DNA of 64,000 nt from Pseudomonadota bacterium (GCA_003576765.1 QEVP01000002.1:1-64000); one strand, 5' to 3'. Positions 1 to 9,555 are shown, numbered from the stretch's first letter. The notes: a model not told the origin generated them from the sequence alone. Program-made: numbers and translations.

Positions 1-667
1 TGGCCGGGTCGCGCTCGATCTTGCGGCGCAGCCGGTTGATCTGCACGTCCACCGCGCGCTCGTTGACGCTGGCGCCGTTGCCGGTGAGGTCGAGCCGCGA
101 CACCGTATCGCCGCGCGCATTGGCAAGGATACGCAGCATCTCGCGCTCGCGGTCGGTCAGGTGCACCACCTCCTCGCCGTTGCGCAGTTCGCCACGCTCG
201 ACATGAAAGACGTATGGACCGAACGCCACCGTCTCCAGCGGTTCGACCGCCGCCGGCGTCGCGCGCCGCAGGATGTTGGCGATGCGCAGCACCAGTTCGC
301 GCGGCTCGAACGGCTTTGCCACATAATCGTCGGCGCCGATCTGAAGGCCCTCGATGCGGGCCTCCGCCTCGTGGCGCGCCGTCAGCATGATGATCGGCAC
401 GCCGGAGTTCGCGCGCAGCGCCCGCGCCAGTTCGAAGCCGGTTTCGCCCGGCATCATGATGTCGAGGATCAACAGATCGAAATCGAGGCTGACGAGTTTT
501 GCGCGCGCGTCGGCGGCACTCATCGCGGTGGTGACGCGATAGCCCTCGCTGGCCAGAAAGCGCGACAGCAGATCGCGGATGCGGCGGTCGTCATCGACCA
601 GCAGAAGGTGCGGCGCGTCGTCGGCCGGCTTGACCTTTGCACGCGCCCCTGAGCTTGTCCCGATCAC
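1..667 (-). CDS. OmpR-family response regulator, PetR-like (C-terminus beyond window)
   Basis: This is a two-component response regulator. The receiver domain (about residues 20-135) shows the acidic pocket LLLVDDD, the phospho-acceptor Asp69 in LLILDIMMPG and Lys118 in YVAKPF. A winged-helix DNA-binding domain follows, ending at the window edge in RRKIERDPA, so only about 20 residues are missing. The start is the GTG at 667, which overlaps the TGA of the upstream MarR gene as GTGA and has AGGAGG 7 nt upstream, so the two genes look translationally coupled. A MarR-response regulator pair is the petP-petR arrangement known from Rhodobacter, where PetR is linked to cytochrome bc1 expression. 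That role is inferred here; the family assignment is firm. Confidence 0.85.
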   Translation of the reverse strand, partial: MIGTSSGARAKVKPADDAPHLLLVDDDRRIRDLLSRFLASEGYRVTTAMSAADARAKLVSLDFDLLILDIMMPGETGFELARALRANSGVPIIMLTARHEAEARIEGLQIGADDYVAKPFEPRELVLRIANILRRATPAAVEPLETVAFGPYVFHVERGELRNGEEVVHLTDREREMLRILANARGDTVSRLDLTGNGASVNERAVDVQINRLRRKIERDPA

Positions 668-1236
668 TCCTTCGCCTCCTGCGGGCCTGCGCCTTGTGCG
701 ACACCTTGCGCAAGGCCGAGCAACTGCTCGAGCACCTTGTCGGGGCTGTCGCGGTCGATCATGGCGCGCAGGAAGCGGCGCACCGCCGCGCTCTCGGCCG
801 GCGAGAAACCCGCGAGCGCCGCATCGATGCGCGCGGTCTGCAGCGTGACCAGCCGCCTGACCAGCGTCTCGCCTTTCGCGGTGGCATAAAGAAGGCGCTG
901 GCGGCGGTCGGCATCGCCCTCCTTCTGGACGATATATCCCTCGTCGAGAAGCTGCTTGAGCACGCGCCCGAGCGACTGCTTGGTGATGCGCAGCACGCCG
1001 AGCAGATCGGCCACCTTCAGCCCCGGATAGCGGGAGACGAAATACAACACGCGATGGTGGGCGCGGCCAAAACCGAACGTTTCCAGCACGTGGTCGGCAT
1101 CGCCGACGAAATCGCGGTAGGCGAAGAACAGAAGCTCGATGATGTCCCACCGCAGACCCTGCGCGGAAGCGTCGGGTGCCGGCCTGGAGCCGCCCTGCAC
1201 GGGGTTCAGGGCAGCATTGACATTTATGTCAGCCAT
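664..1236 (-). CDS. MarR-family transcriptional regulator, PetP-like
   Basis: A 190-residue winged-helix regulator. The helix-turn-helix reads as LKVADLLGVLRITKQSLGRV followed by a wing with KEGDADRRQRLLYATAKG, the usual MarR order. The start is placed at MADINVNAAL (ATG at 1234-1236) because the residues further upstream look non-coding. It is the first gene of a two-gene unit with the OmpR-type regulator and overlaps it by four bases. The pairing with an OmpR-type regulator suggests PetP. The ligand and targets cannot be read from the sequence. The 269-bp gap to ilvE should contain divergent promoters. Confidence 0.85.
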   Translation of the reverse strand: MADINVNAALNPVQGGSRPAPDASAQGLRWDIIELLFFAYRDFVGDADHVLETFGFGRAHHRVLYFVSRYPGLKVADLLGVLRITKQSLGRVLKQLLDEGYIVQKEGDADRRQRLLYATAKGETLVRRLVTLQTARIDAALAGFSPAESAAVRRFLRAMIDRDSPDKVLEQLLGLAQGVAQGAGPQEAKE

Positions 1237-1505
1237 ATTGACGTATTTCGGGTCCAATGTTACAAAACGCGCGGTCGCTACGAAATATTCGTATAACGCA
1301 CCGTGCCGATCATCCGATCCGGGCGGGCGCCGCCGCCACAAGTTTCACCCGCAAGATTGCGAAGCGCAGTCTTGCGAAACATACTGGAGTTCGCGCCGTC
1401 CGCCAAAGCGGAAACCGGCCCTCGGACCGGCGGGGCAGACCCCAGACCTTAAGATCGACCAGCCCCGCCGCCCGCGTGGACTGCACAAAAGCCGGGAGAG
1501 CATCC

Positions 1506-2618
1506 ATGGGAGTTCCGTTCGATACAACCGATGGCGCGATCGGGTCGAAATTCGATATCCGGCCGGCAGCCAGTCCTACGCCCCAGGCCGAGCGCGCGGA
1601 AAAACTCGCAAACCCCGGCTTCGGCCGCATCTTCACCGATCACATGGCCGTGGTCCGCTACAGCCAGGGCAAGGGCTGGCACGACGCGCACGTCGCGGCA
1701 CGTACGAACTTCTCGCTCGATCCCGCCGCCGCCGTGCTGCACTACGCGCAGGAAATTTTCGAGGGCCTGAAAGCCTACAAGCGCGACGACGGTGGCGTGA
1801 ACCTGTTCCGCCCCGACGCCAACGCGCGGCGCTTCCGCAATTCGGCCGAACGCATGGCGATGGCGCCCTTGCCGGAGCCGGTGTTCATCGAGGCGGTCGA
1901 GCAACTCGTGAAGATCGACCGCGCCTGGATTCCCGGTGGCGAGGGCAGCCTCTACCTGCGGCCGTTCATGATCGCGAACGAGGTGTTCCTCGGCGTCAAG
2001 CCGTCGGCGGACTACATCTTCGCGGTGATCGCCTCGCCGGTCGGCTCCTACTTCAAGGGCGGCCCGGCGCCGGTGTCGATCTGGGTGTCGGAGACCTATA
2101 CGCGCGCCGCGGTCGGCGGCACCGGCGAGGTCAAATGCGGCGGCAACTACGCCGCAAGCCTGCGCGCGCAAGCCGAGGCCATCGATCGCGGCTGCGACCA
2201 GGTGGTGTTCCTCGATGCGGTCGAGCGCCGCTATGTCGAGGAACTTGGCGGCATGAACATCTTCTTCGTGTTCGACGACGGTTCGCTGATGACGCCGCCG
2301 CTCGGCGCCATCCTGCCCGGCATCACGCGGGATTCGATCATGGCGCTGGCCAGGGAAGCCGGCACGCCGGTGCGCGAGGCGCACTACACCATCGACCAGT
2401 GGCGCACTGACGCCGCCAGCGGCAAGCTGAAGGAAGCCTTCGCCTGCGGCACCGCGGCCGTCATCTCGCCGATCGGCAAGGTGTGCTCCGCCCATGGCGA
2501 CTTTTCCATCAGCGGCGGAGCCGCCGGCCCGGTCGCGATGGGGCTGCGCAAAAAGCTGGTCGATATCCAGTACGGCCGCGCGACCGATACGCACGGCTGG
2601 ATCAAGCAGGTGTTTTGA
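1506..2618 (+). CDS. ilvE: Branched-chain amino acid aminotransferase
   Basis: Transfers the amino group between glutamate and the 2-keto acids of leucine, isoleucine and valine; a fold-type IV PLP enzyme of the cytoplasm. It has 370 residues, the longer bacterial/eukaryotic-like BCAT subtype. The PLP-binding lysine is Lys210 in GTGEVKCGGNYAAS, and the N-terminal half contains LHYAQEIFEGLKAYKRDDG and the substrate-side motif LYLRPFMIANE. The reading frame is open far upstream, but the ATG at 1506 (MGVPFDTTDG) fits the family start, whereas the upstream extension is arginine/proline-rich and looks non-coding. The stop TGA directly abuts the selD stop on the other strand, forming TGATCA. Confidence 0.95.
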   Translation: MGVPFDTTDGAIGSKFDIRPAASPTPQAERAEKLANPGFGRIFTDHMAVVRYSQGKGWHDAHVAARTNFSLDPAAAVLHYAQEIFEGLKAYKRDDGGVNLFRPDANARRFRNSAERMAMAPLPEPVFIEAVEQLVKIDRAWIPGGEGSLYLRPFMIANEVFLGVKPSADYIFAVIASPVGSYFKGGPAPVSIWVSETYTRAAVGGTGEVKCGGNYAASLRAQAEAIDRGCDQVVFLDAVERRYVEELGGMNIFFVFDDGSLMTPPLGAILPGITRDSIMALAREAGTPVREAHYTIDQWRTDAASGKLKEAFACGTAAVISPIGKVCSAHGDFSISGGAAGPVAMGLRKKLVDIQYGRATDTHGWIKQVF

Positions 2619-3665
2619 TCACGCGACCCGGACTTCGGGCCGTCCCGCCTCGGTGCGTCCGACGATTGCGGCCTTTGCAAAGCCGGCCGCTCTCACCTTG
2701 TCGAGCACCCCCTGAGCGGCGGCCGCCTCGCAGGCGATCAACAGGCCGCCGGAGGTTTGCGGATCGGTCAAAAGATCGCGGCGCCACGCCGGCATTTCCG
2801 CCGGCAGCACGATGGACGCCCCGTAGCTCGCCCAGTTGCGCTTCGATGCGCCGGTGACGAACCCGTTTTGCGCGAATGCCGCCGCGTGCGTGAACAGCGG
2901 CACCTCGGCCGCATCGATGACGAGCGACAGCCCGGATTCGCGCGCCATCTCGTAAGCGTGGCCGAACAGCCCGAAGCCGGTGACGTCGGTGACGGCGTGA
3001 ACCGCGGGGTCGGCCGACAGTTCGGCGCCGACACGGTTCAACTGCGTCGTCGAGGCGACCATTTCGGCATAGCCGTCGCCGTCGAGTTCGCCGCGCTTGA
3101 GCGCCGCCGAATAGATGCCGACGCCGAGCGCCTTGGTCAGGATCAGGGCGTCGCCCGGTTTGGCGTCGGCGTTGCGGCGCACCTCGTCGGGACGGCAGAT
3201 GCCGATCACCGCCAGCCCGTAGATCGGCTCCGGCGCATCGATCGAATGGCCGCCACCGATGGGAAAGCCGGCGTCGGCGCACACCGAGGCGCCGCCGCGC
3301 AAAATCTCGCGCACCGTCTCGACCGGGATCTTGTCGAGCGGCATGCCGAGGATCGCCAGCGCCATGATCGGCCTCGCGCCCATCGCATAGACGTCGGAGA
3401 TGGCGTTGGTGGCGGCGATGCGGCCAAAATCGAACGGGTCGTCGACCACCGGCATGAAGAAGTCGGTGGTCGCGACGATGCAGGTTTTGTCGTCGATCTG
3501 CCACACCGCGGCATCGTCGCCGGTGTCGGCGCCGACCAGCAATTGCCGATAGGGGCCGGCGGCCGGCTGGTTGGCCAAAAGCTCCTGCAGCACGGACGGT
3601 GCGAGCTTGCAGCCGCAACCGCCGCCATGGGCAAGGCTGGTGAGACGGACGAGGGGCGCGTTCAT
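2619..3665 (-). CDS. selD: Selenide, water dikinase (selenophosphate synthetase)
   Basis: Makes monoselenophosphate from selenide and ATP, the selenium donor for selenocysteine and for 2-selenouridine in tRNA. It has 348 residues, the normal length. The N-terminal loop is HGGGCGCK, with Cys17 and Lys20 at the positions of the catalytic pair in E. coli SelD; position 17 is Cys, not selenocysteine. Downstream motifs such as [32 protein letters not shown] and [11 protein letters not shown] (metal/ATP binding) are intact. No selA, selB, selC or selU/mnmH is visible nearby, so the selenium end use cannot be decided here. It is convergent with ilvE with no spacing. Confidence 0.95.
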   Translation of the reverse strand: MNAPLVRLTSLAHGGGCGCKLAPSVLQELLANQPAAGPYRQLLVGADTGDDAAVWQIDDKTCIVATTDFFMPVVDDPFDFGRIAATNAISDVYAMGARPIMALAILGMPLDKIPVETVREILRGGASVCADAGFPIGGGHSIDAPEPIYGLAVIGICRPDEVRRNADAKPGDALILTKALGVGIYSAALKRGELDGDGYAEMVASTTQLNRVGAELSADPAVHAVTDVTGFGLFGHAYEMARESGLSLVIDAAEVPLFTHAAAFAQNGFVTGASKRNWASYGASIVLPAEMPAWRRDLLTDPQTSGGLLIACEAAAAQGVLDKVRAAGFAKAAIVGRTEAGRPEVRVA

Positions 3666-3968
3666 GGCCGGTTCTCCCGATCAGGCCGCGCCGCGGCAGG
3701 GTTTTCGGCAACCCACGCGCTGCGCGGAGCGAAAACCGATTTGACTTGCACTATAGCCGGCCGGGGCGCCGACGCAAATCACGCCCGCGCTAAGCTCGCA
3801 GGCTGCGTCCATTCTGTCCCGCGTCACACGCGGGCTCCGCGCATTGCCCCACCCTTCCCTCCCCCGTAAGCGGGGGAGGGATAAAGGGAGGGGATGGATT
3901 GCCGGATCAGAAAGGCGTCCATGCCCCGCAATGACGAATTGAAGCGTCCTGCGAGGTTGCGAACCGGC
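3666..3968. other. Non-coding gap between selD and the Omp gene
   Basis: About 300 bp with no credible gene. It should carry the selD promoter at its left end. It contains a perfect hairpin (see 3857-3880) followed by a purine-rich stretch; a similar pyrimidine/purine-rich run occurs inside the repeat near 9600. No T-run follows the hairpin on either strand, so I do not call it a terminator. Confidence 0.5.
3857..3880. repeat. G/C-rich perfect hairpin, 10-bp stem
   Basis: CCCTCCCCCG, loop TAAG, CGGGGGAGGG. A related C-rich/G-rich motif lies within the repeat cluster at 9600-9645, so this is probably one of the dispersed intergenic repeats of the genome rather than a gene-specific signal. Confidence 0.6.
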
Positions 3969-4619
3969 TCAGTAGCCGCCGCCGAAGGGCGCGCCCCAGT
4001 TGAAGCGGTAATTGACGCCGATGCGGACCAGGTTCGACTCGTAGCCGTTCGGCAGGCGCGTGACCCCGAACCGGCTGTCGGACAGGCTGACATAGAGGTA
4101 CTCGATCTTGGCGCTCCAGTTCTGGGTCAGGCCGAACTCGGCGCCGACGCCGACGGTCCAGCCGGGGCTGGTGTGCGATTCCGTCCCCGCGAAACTGGCG
4201 GCGCGCAGGGTGCCGAAGGCCAGGCCGCCGGTGCCGTAAAGCAGGACGTTATCGAAGGCGTAGCCGACGCGGCCGCGCACCGTGCCGAACCACGGGTTGG
4301 AGAACTTCCAGCCGGCAAACGTATCGTTGGCGGAATTGGCCTGCAGGTCGCCTTCGAGGCCGAACACCAGCGGCCCCGACTGCCAGTTGTAGCCCGCCTG
4401 CACGCCGCCGCTGACGCCGGACGGTTTGGCCGGGACAAAGCTGACGCTGCCCCAGTTGGAGCCGAGATTGGCGCCGAGATAGGGGCCGGCCCAGCTATAG
4501 GCGTTGAGCGGCTGGTTGACGGTATAGGGCTGCCGGTAAGGCGCATAGTCGGCCGCCTGCGCGCTCGCCGCAACGCCGACCGTCGCCAGCATGGCCGCTG
4601 CAAGGACTTTCCCGATCAT
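3969..4619 (-). CDS. Outer-membrane beta-barrel protein (Omp25/31-like porin family)
   Basis: A 216-residue secreted protein. It starts MIGKVLAAAMLATVGVAASA, a clear signal peptide with cleavage likely after AQA. The mature part is a series of alternating aromatic/polar strands (WAGPYLGANLGSNWG, GVQAGYNWQSGPLVFGLEG, VGYAFDNVLLYGTGGLAFG, WSAKIEYLYVSL) ending in RIGVNYRFNW, typical of the Rhizobiales outer-membrane beta-barrel family (Omp25/31, RopB). An upstream in-frame ATG at 4655 is rejected because it would put charged residues before the signal peptide. It stands alone, with an AT-rich promoter region containing a TTAA-N7-TTAA site. Confidence 0.85.
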   Translation of the reverse strand: MIGKVLAAAMLATVGVAASAQAADYAPYRQPYTVNQPLNAYSWAGPYLGANLGSNWGSVSFVPAKPSGVSGGVQAGYNWQSGPLVFGLEGDLQANSANDTFAGWKFSNPWFGTVRGRVGYAFDNVLLYGTGGLAFGTLRAASFAGTESHTSPGWTVGVGAEFGLTQNWSAKIEYLYVSLSDSRFGVTRLPNGYESNLVRIGVNYRFNWGAPFGGGY

Positions 4620-4714
4620 CCGCCGCACCTCCGCTCGCCGGCTCCCTTCGCGCACCGCGAGCAGGGTTACCGGTTTCCCACCAGTTCGATTAAAGATTTA
4701 TCGATAGGCGGCGG

Positions 4715-4729
4715 TTAAGCAGAGATTAA
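4715..4729. promoter_or_regulatory. TTAA-N7-TTAA CtrA-type site upstream of the Omp gene
   Basis: TTAAGCAGAGATTAA, about 95 bp upstream of the Omp start, in an AT-rich stretch. It matches the spacing of the CtrA consensus but lacks the flanking CCAT extension, so it is only a candidate. Confidence 0.35.
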
Positions 4730-4858
4730 AACTGGCCGGCACCATCCCTCATCCTTAAAAGACCGTTACGATCCGCGCCCCAGGTCCACGCCCAGGTCCA
4801 CGCGCCCGGCAAGGCCGCTCGCTGGCCCTAGCGAAGCGGGGCGACTAATTTATGGCCC

Positions 4859-6925
4859 ATGATGACCGAGGATGACCGCAACGGCGACGGCCGCCCGCCA
4901 CGGCCGGCTCCATTGCCGCGCGGCAACAAGACCGGCGACGGTCCGCCGGACGTCGATCCGGCCACCGAAATTGCCGAGGACGATGCCGAGGAGCGCCTGC
5001 CGGAAGACGTGACGGAGGCGGACGACACCGTCGCCGAAGGCCCGCTCGCGACCGGCCGCGCCGCCATCGCCCAGGCCGTGCGGCTCGCCCCCTCCTCGCC
5101 CGGCGTCTACCGCATGCTCAATGCCGGGCGCGACGTGCTGTACGTCGGCAAGGCCAAGAACGTCCGCAAGCGGCTCGCCTCCTACGTGCGGCCGACCGGC
5201 CACGCCATGCGCATCACCCGCATGATCGCTGCGACGGTTGCGGTCGAGATCGTCTCGACCAACACCGAGACCGAGGCGCTGCTGCTGGAGGCCAACCTCA
5301 TCAAGCAGTTGCGGCCGCGCTTCAACGTGCTGCTGCGCGACGACAAGTCGTTCCCCTACATCCTTCTGACCGGCGACCACTGGGCGCCGCAGATCATGAA
5401 GTATCGCGGCGCGCAGACCCGGCCGGGCCGCTACTTTGGCCCGTTCGCCTCGGTGGCGGCGGTCAACCGCACCATCACCGCGCTGCAACGCGCCTTCCTG
5501 CTGCGCTCGTGCACCGACAGCTTTTTCGAAAGCCGGACGCGGCCGTGCCTGCTCTACCAGATCAAGCGCTGCTCGGCGCCGTGCACCGGCGAAATCGACT
5601 TCGCCGGCTACAGCGCGCTGGTCAAGGAGGCGATCGACTTCCTGTCGGGCCGCAGCCGCGCGGTGAAGGAGCAGTTGGCCGCCGAGATGGAGAAAGCCTC
5701 CGCGGCGCTCGAATTCGAGCGCGCCGCGGTCTATCGCGACCGCCTCGCCGCGCTGGCGGCGATCCAGTCGCAGCAGGGCATCAACCCGCGCACCGTGGAC
5801 GAGGCCGACGTGTTCGCCGTGCATCAGGAAGGCGGCTACTTCTGCGTCGAGGTGTTTTTCTTCCGCACTGGGCAGAACTGGGGCAACCGCGCCTACTTCC
5901 CGCGCGCCGACCGCAGCTTTGACGCCGGCGAGGTGCTCGGCGCGTTCCTGTCGCAGTTCTACGAGGACAAGCCGCCGCCGCGCCTCATCCTGCTGTCGCA
6001 GAAAATCCCCGAGGCGGAGCTGCTGGCGCAGGCGCTCAGCATCAAGGCGGGCGCCCGGGTCGAGGTCAGCGTGCCGCAGCGCGGCGAGAAGAAGGACCTC
6101 GTCGCACACGCCGCGACCAACGCCCGCGAAGCGCTGGGGCGCAAGCTCGCCGACAGCGCGACGCAGGCACGGCTGTTGCAGGGCCTGGCCGAACGGCTCG
6201 GCCTGCGCGAGCCGCCGCGCCGCATCGAGGTCTACGACAACAGCCATATCCAGGGCACCAACGCGGTCGGCGCGATGATCGTCGCCGGTACCGAGGGTTT
6301 TCTCAAGAACCAGTACCGCAAGTTCAACATCCGCTCGCAGGCGCTGGCCCCCGGCGACGACTACGCCATGATGCGCGAGGTGCTGGAACGGCGCTTCAAG
6401 CGGCTTCTGGCCGAGAGCCCGGAGCCGGACGGAACGGCGGAGGCGGCCGGCGACGCGGCCCCGCGCTGGCCCGATCTCGTCATCATCGACGGCGGCCGCG
6501 GCCAGCTCAACGCCGCCCGTATCGCGCTCGCCGAACTCGGCCTGCCTCAGGTCACGCTGCTGGCGGTCGCCAAGGGGCCGGACCGCGACGCCGGGCGCGA
6601 GACGCTGTTCCTGCCCGAACGCGAGGCGATCAAGCTGGAGCCGCGCGACCCGGTGCTCTATTTTCTCCAGCGGCTGCGCGACGAGGCCCACCGCTTCGTG
6701 ATCGGCTCGCACCGCACCCTGCGCAAGAAGGACATCCGCGAGGCGGGGCTGCAGGAAATTCCCGGTATCGGCCCGGCGCGCAAACGGGCGCTGCTCCACC
6801 ATTTCGGCACGCTGAAGGAGATCGAGCGCGCCTCCGTCGCCGACCTCGCCAAGGTTCCGGGCGTCAGCGCCGAGGGTGCACGCAGGATCTTCGACTTTTT
6901 TCACCCCGGCGGGGCGTCATACTGA
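4859..6925 (+). CDS. uvrC: Excinuclease ABC subunit C
   Basis: The nuclease subunit of nucleotide excision repair; it makes the 3' and 5' incisions on UvrB-marked DNA. It has 688 residues, with about 70 extra acidic/proline-rich residues at the N-terminus, as is common in alphaproteobacteria. Order: GIY-YIG nuclease ([20 protein letters not shown]), UVR domain that contacts UvrB ([20 protein letters not shown]), RNase H-like endonuclease domain with [20 protein letters not shown] and [15 protein letters not shown], and tandem helix-hairpin-helix motifs at the C-terminus ([29 protein letters not shown]). The start MMTEDD allows ATG at 4859 or 4862. pgsA follows 92 bp later, probably in the same transcript. 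Confidence 0.96.
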   Translation: MMTEDDRNGDGRPPRPAPLPRGNKTGDGPPDVDPATEIAEDDAEERLPEDVTEADDTVAEGPLATGRAAIAQAVRLAPSSPGVYRMLNAGRDVLYVGKAKNVRKRLASYVRPTGHAMRITRMIAATVAVEIVSTNTETEALLLEANLIKQLRPRFNVLLRDDKSFPYILLTGDHWAPQIMKYRGAQTRPGRYFGPFASVAAVNRTITALQRAFLLRSCTDSFFESRTRPCLLYQIKRCSAPCTGEIDFAGYSALVKEAIDFLSGRSRAVKEQLAAEMEKASAALEFERAAVYRDRLAALAAIQSQQGINPRTVDEADVFAVHQEGGYFCVEVFFFRTGQNWGNRAYFPRADRSFDAGEVLGAFLSQFYEDKPPPRLILLSQKIPEAELLAQALSIKAGARVEVSVPQRGEKKDLVAHAATNAREALGRKLADSATQARLLQGLAERLGLREPPRRIEVYDNSHIQGTNAVGAMIVAGTEGFLKNQYRKFNIRSQALAPGDDYAMMREVLERRFKRLLAESPEPDGTAEAAGDAAPRWPDLVIIDGGRGQLNAARIALAELGLPQVTLLAVAKGPDRDAGRETLFLPEREAIKLEPRDPVLYFLQRLRDEAHRFVIGSHRTLRKKDIREAGLQEIPGIGPARKRALLHHFGTLKEIERASVADLAKVPGVSAEGARRIFDFFHPGGASY

Positions 6926-7017
6926 CGATGCGCTGCCCCGTTGGCATAAGCGTGCAAGATGGGATATGCGAAGAGGCGGCCGGCGCGGCGAAGCACGGCC
7001 TGCGGGACGAACAAGGG

Positions 7018-7632
7018 ATGAACAGCGTGACCACCCGGGGACTGCCGAAGCACTCGCTGGCGCTCCCGAATATCCTCACCTATTCGCGGATCGCCGCCGT
7101 TCCGGTGGTCGTGGGCTGCATCTATGCGCAGTCGATCCTCGACGGCCCCCTGTGGCTGCGCTGGGTGGCGCTGATCGTGTTCATCGCCGCCGCGGTGACA
7201 GACTTTTTCGACGGCTACTACGCGCGCATCTGGCACCAGCAGTCGGCGTTCGGCCGCATGCTCGACCCGATCGCCGACAAGCTGCTGGTCGCCTCCTGCC
7301 TCCTGATGCTCGCCGCCGACGGCATCATTCACGGCTGGACGCTGTGGGCGGCGATCGTCATCCTGTGCCGGGAAATTTTGGTCTCGGGCCTGCGCGAATA
7401 TCTCGCAGCGCTGCGGGTCAGCGTGCCGGTGACCAAGCTCGCCAAGTGGAAGACCACCGCGCAGCTCGTCGCCATCGGCTTCCTGCTCGCCGGCGAAGCC
7501 GGCGATAGGGTGCTGCCGATGACCACGCAGATCGGGCTGTTGCTGTTGTGGATCTCCGCGCTCGTGACCATCTATACGGGGTGGGACTATTTCCGCGCCG
7601 GCGTGCGGCATCTGATCGAGGACGAGACGTGA
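7018..7632 (+). CDS. pgsA: CDP-diacylglycerol-glycerol-3-phosphate 3-phosphatidyltransferase
   Basis: Inner-membrane enzyme of phosphatidylglycerol and cardiolipin synthesis; it joins glycerol-3-phosphate to CDP-diacylglycerol. It has 204 residues with about six hydrophobic helices. The CDP-alcohol phosphotransferase signature is complete: DFFDGYYARIW followed by GRMLDPIADK (D-G-A-R, G-D-D pattern). The ATG at 7018 (MNSVTTRGLPKHSLALPNIL) is preferred over an earlier in-frame ATG at 6928 because it has a purine-rich site just upstream and gives the family length. It overlaps moaD by four bases (GTGA). Confidence 0.92.
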   Translation: MNSVTTRGLPKHSLALPNILTYSRIAAVPVVVGCIYAQSILDGPLWLRWVALIVFIAAAVTDFFDGYYARIWHQQSAFGRMLDPIADKLLVASCLLMLAADGIIHGWTLWAAIVILCREILVSGLREYLAALRVSVPVTKLAKWKTTAQLVAIGFLLAGEAGDRVLPMTTQIGLLLLWISALVTIYTGWDYFRAGVRHLIEDET

Positions 7633-7880
7633 AGGTTCTCTATTTCGCCTGGGTGCGCGAGCGGATCGGCAAGGCCGAGGAGACGATCGAGCCGCCGGCG
7701 GCGGTGCGCACCGTCGGCGAACTGATCGCCTGGCTTGCCTCGCGCGGCGAGGAATACGCCCGCGCCTTCGAGCGGCCGCAGGTGATCCGTGCCGCCATCG
7801 ACCAGACCCATGTGAGAGCCGACACGGCGATTGCCGGTGCCCGCGAGATCGCGCTGTTTCCGCCGATGACCGGCGGCTGA
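7629..7880 (+). CDS. moaD: Molybdopterin synthase small subunit
   Basis: An 83-residue ubiquitin-like sulfur carrier. Its C-terminal Gly-Gly (FPPMTGG) is thiocarboxylated and donates sulfur to precursor Z in MoaE. The beta-grasp start VKVLYFAWVRERIG and the tail AREIALFPPMTGG are typical. It starts with GTG at 7629 inside the pgsA stop (GTGA overlap), so translation is coupled. moaE begins 5 bp downstream, completing the two-subunit synthase. Confidence 0.95.
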   Translation: MKVLYFAWVRERIGKAEETIEPPAAVRTVGELIAWLASRGEEYARAFERPQVIRAAIDQTHVRADTAIAGAREIALFPPMTGG

Positions 7881-7885
7881 TCGCG

Positions 7886-8362
7886 ATGACCGTGCCCGTC
7901 ACCATCCGCCTGCAACGCGACGACTTCGACCTCGCCACTGAGAGCGCGCGGCTGACCGGCACCGACACCAGCATCGGCGCGGTGGTAAGCTTCGTCGGCC
8001 GCTGCCGCGGCGACGAGGACGGCCACGCCATCTGCGCGCTCAATCTGGAGCACTATCCCGGCATGGCCGAGGCCGAGATCGCCCGCCACGTCGAGGAGGC
8101 GCTGACGCGCTGGCCGCTCAAGGGCGTCACCGTGATCCACCGCTACGGCCGCATCGTGCCGGGCGACAACATCGTGCTGGTGCTGACGGCCTCGTCACAC
8201 CGGCAGGCGGCGTTCGCGGCCGCGGAGTTTCTGATGGACTACCTCAAGACCCGCGCACCGTTCTGGAAATCCGACGAGCGCGCCAGCGGCGACCGCAACT
8301 GGATCGACGCGCGCGACGCCGACGACGATGCCGCCGCGCGCTGGGACAGCGCGGCGCATTGA
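7886..8362 (+). CDS. moaE: Molybdopterin synthase catalytic subunit
   Basis: 158 residues; converts cyclic pyranopterin monophosphate to molybdopterin with sulfur from MoaD. Family motifs seen: GAVVSFVGRCRG, LNLEHYPGMAEAEI, VIHRYGRIVPGDNIVLVLTASSHR and the catalytic lysine region YLKTRAPFWKSDE. It is translated from ATG at 7886, directly after moaD. The order uvrC-pgsA-moaD-moaE is a common alphaproteobacterial gene order. A dispersed palindromic repeat lies after the stop. Confidence 0.95.
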   Translation: MTVPVTIRLQRDDFDLATESARLTGTDTSIGAVVSFVGRCRGDEDGHAICALNLEHYPGMAEAEIARHVEEALTRWPLKGVTVIHRYGRIVPGDNIVLVLTASSHRQAAFAAAEFLMDYLKTRAPFWKSDERASGDRNWIDARDADDDAAARWDSAAH

Positions 8363-8373
8363 CGTTCTTTGCC

Positions 8374-8500
8374 GTCATGCCCGCGCATAGCCGTTCGAAG
8401 AACGGCGTTCTGTCGAACACCTATGTCGCGGGCATCCACGTCTTAGCGGCTGCTCAGCGAAGAAAGACGTAGATGGCCGGGATAAACCCGGCCATGACGA
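8374..8500. repeat. Dispersed palindromic intergenic repeat, copy 1
   Basis: Between moaE and prmB. It begins GTCATGCCCGCG and ends GGCCGGGATAAACCCGGCC then ATGACGA, with inward-facing GCATCCACGTCTT and AAGACGTAGATGG modules. The same modules recur at 9556, 32003 and 39302. The element can fold into two GC-rich hairpins and lies only between genes. Confidence 0.75.
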
Positions 8501-8537
8501 AGGATGGACAGGCTCTCAGCAGTAAACGCGACGTTGC

Positions 8538-9473
8538 ATGGCTAAAAAATCTTCCAACGCGGCAATCAAGGTCGCGCCCGGCGAGCTTGTCACGCTGCTC
8601 GATTACGTGCGCTATGCGCTGAGCCGCTTCAACGCAGGCGGCGTGGCAGTCGCCCACGGCACCACCGACCCGCTGGCGGAGGCGGCGTTCATCGTCACCG
8701 AGGCGCTCGCCCTTCACCCCGACCAGTTCGAGACGTTTGCGACCGCACGGGTGACGCGCGCCGAAGGCGAGAAAATCCTGAAGCTGATCGAGGCGCGGGT
8801 GACGACGCGCAAGCCGGCCGCCTATCTTCTCAACAAGATCTACATGCGCGGCGTGCCGTTCTACATCGACGAGCGGGCCATCGTGCCGCGCTCCTTCATC
8901 GGCGAACTGCTGGAGACGCATTTCGACGGCGGCGACGCCTCACTGATCGACGATCCCGCCAACATCGGCCGCGTGCTCGATCTCTGCACCGGCTCGGGGT
9001 GTCTGGCCATCCTCGCCGCGCACGCCTTTCCCAACGCGACCATTGACGCGGTCGAGTTGTCGAACGACGCGCTGGCGGTGGCGCAGCGCAACGTCGCCGA
9101 CCACGCTCTCGCCGAGCGCATCGCGCTTCATCGCGGCGACCTGTTCGCGCCGCTCGGCAAGGCCCGCTACGACCTCATCATCACCAACCCGCCCTATGTC
9201 GATGCGGAGGGCATGGCCGGCCTGCCGCGCGAATGCCGCCATGAACCGGCCATGGCCTTCGACGGCGGCGCCGACGGCCTCGCCATCGTGCGGCGCATCC
9301 TGCAAGGCGCACGGGCGCATCTCACAGCCGACGGGGGGTTGTTGTGCGAAGTCGGACGCGGCCGCGACAACCTCGAAGACGCGTTTCCCGACCTGCCGTT
9401 CCTGTGGCTCGACACCGAGGAGTCCACGGGCGAAGTGTTCTGGCTGCCTGCGGCGGCACTGCCCGCCCGTTGA
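8538..9473 (+). CDS. prmB: Ribosomal protein L3 N5-glutamine methyltransferase
   Basis: 311 residues; SAM-dependent methylation of a glutamine in ribosomal protein L3. The N-terminal PrmB/HemK-type helical domain ends in RKPAAYLLNKIYMRGVPF and IVPRSFIGELLE; the Rossmann domain has VLDLCTGSGCLAILAA and the glutamine-binding motif NPPY in DLIITNPPYVDAEGMAGLPRE. The region after NPPY (ECRHEPAMAFDGGADG) favours PrmB over PrmC. It starts at ATG 8538. It is flanked by dispersed repeats on both sides, so it is probably its own transcript. Confidence 0.92.
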   Translation: MAKKSSNAAIKVAPGELVTLLDYVRYALSRFNAGGVAVAHGTTDPLAEAAFIVTEALALHPDQFETFATARVTRAEGEKILKLIEARVTTRKPAAYLLNKIYMRGVPFYIDERAIVPRSFIGELLETHFDGGDASLIDDPANIGRVLDLCTGSGCLAILAAHAFPNATIDAVELSNDALAVAQRNVADHALAERIALHRGDLFAPLGKARYDLIITNPPYVDAEGMAGLPRECRHEPAMAFDGGADGLAIVRRILQGARAHLTADGGLLCEVGRGRDNLEDAFPDLPFLWLDTEESTGEVFWLPAAALPAR

Positions 9474-9555
9474 CGGCGCGGCGCATGTCTGCCCTGCCGG
9501 CGATCCTCTAGCCAAGCGGCGCCCCCGCCTATAGCTACGCGCCTCCATCTCCACC

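Noticed and set aside
4850..6904. Long open frame opposite uvrC (minus strand)
   Set aside because: Shadow of uvrC; no domain and no ribosome site.
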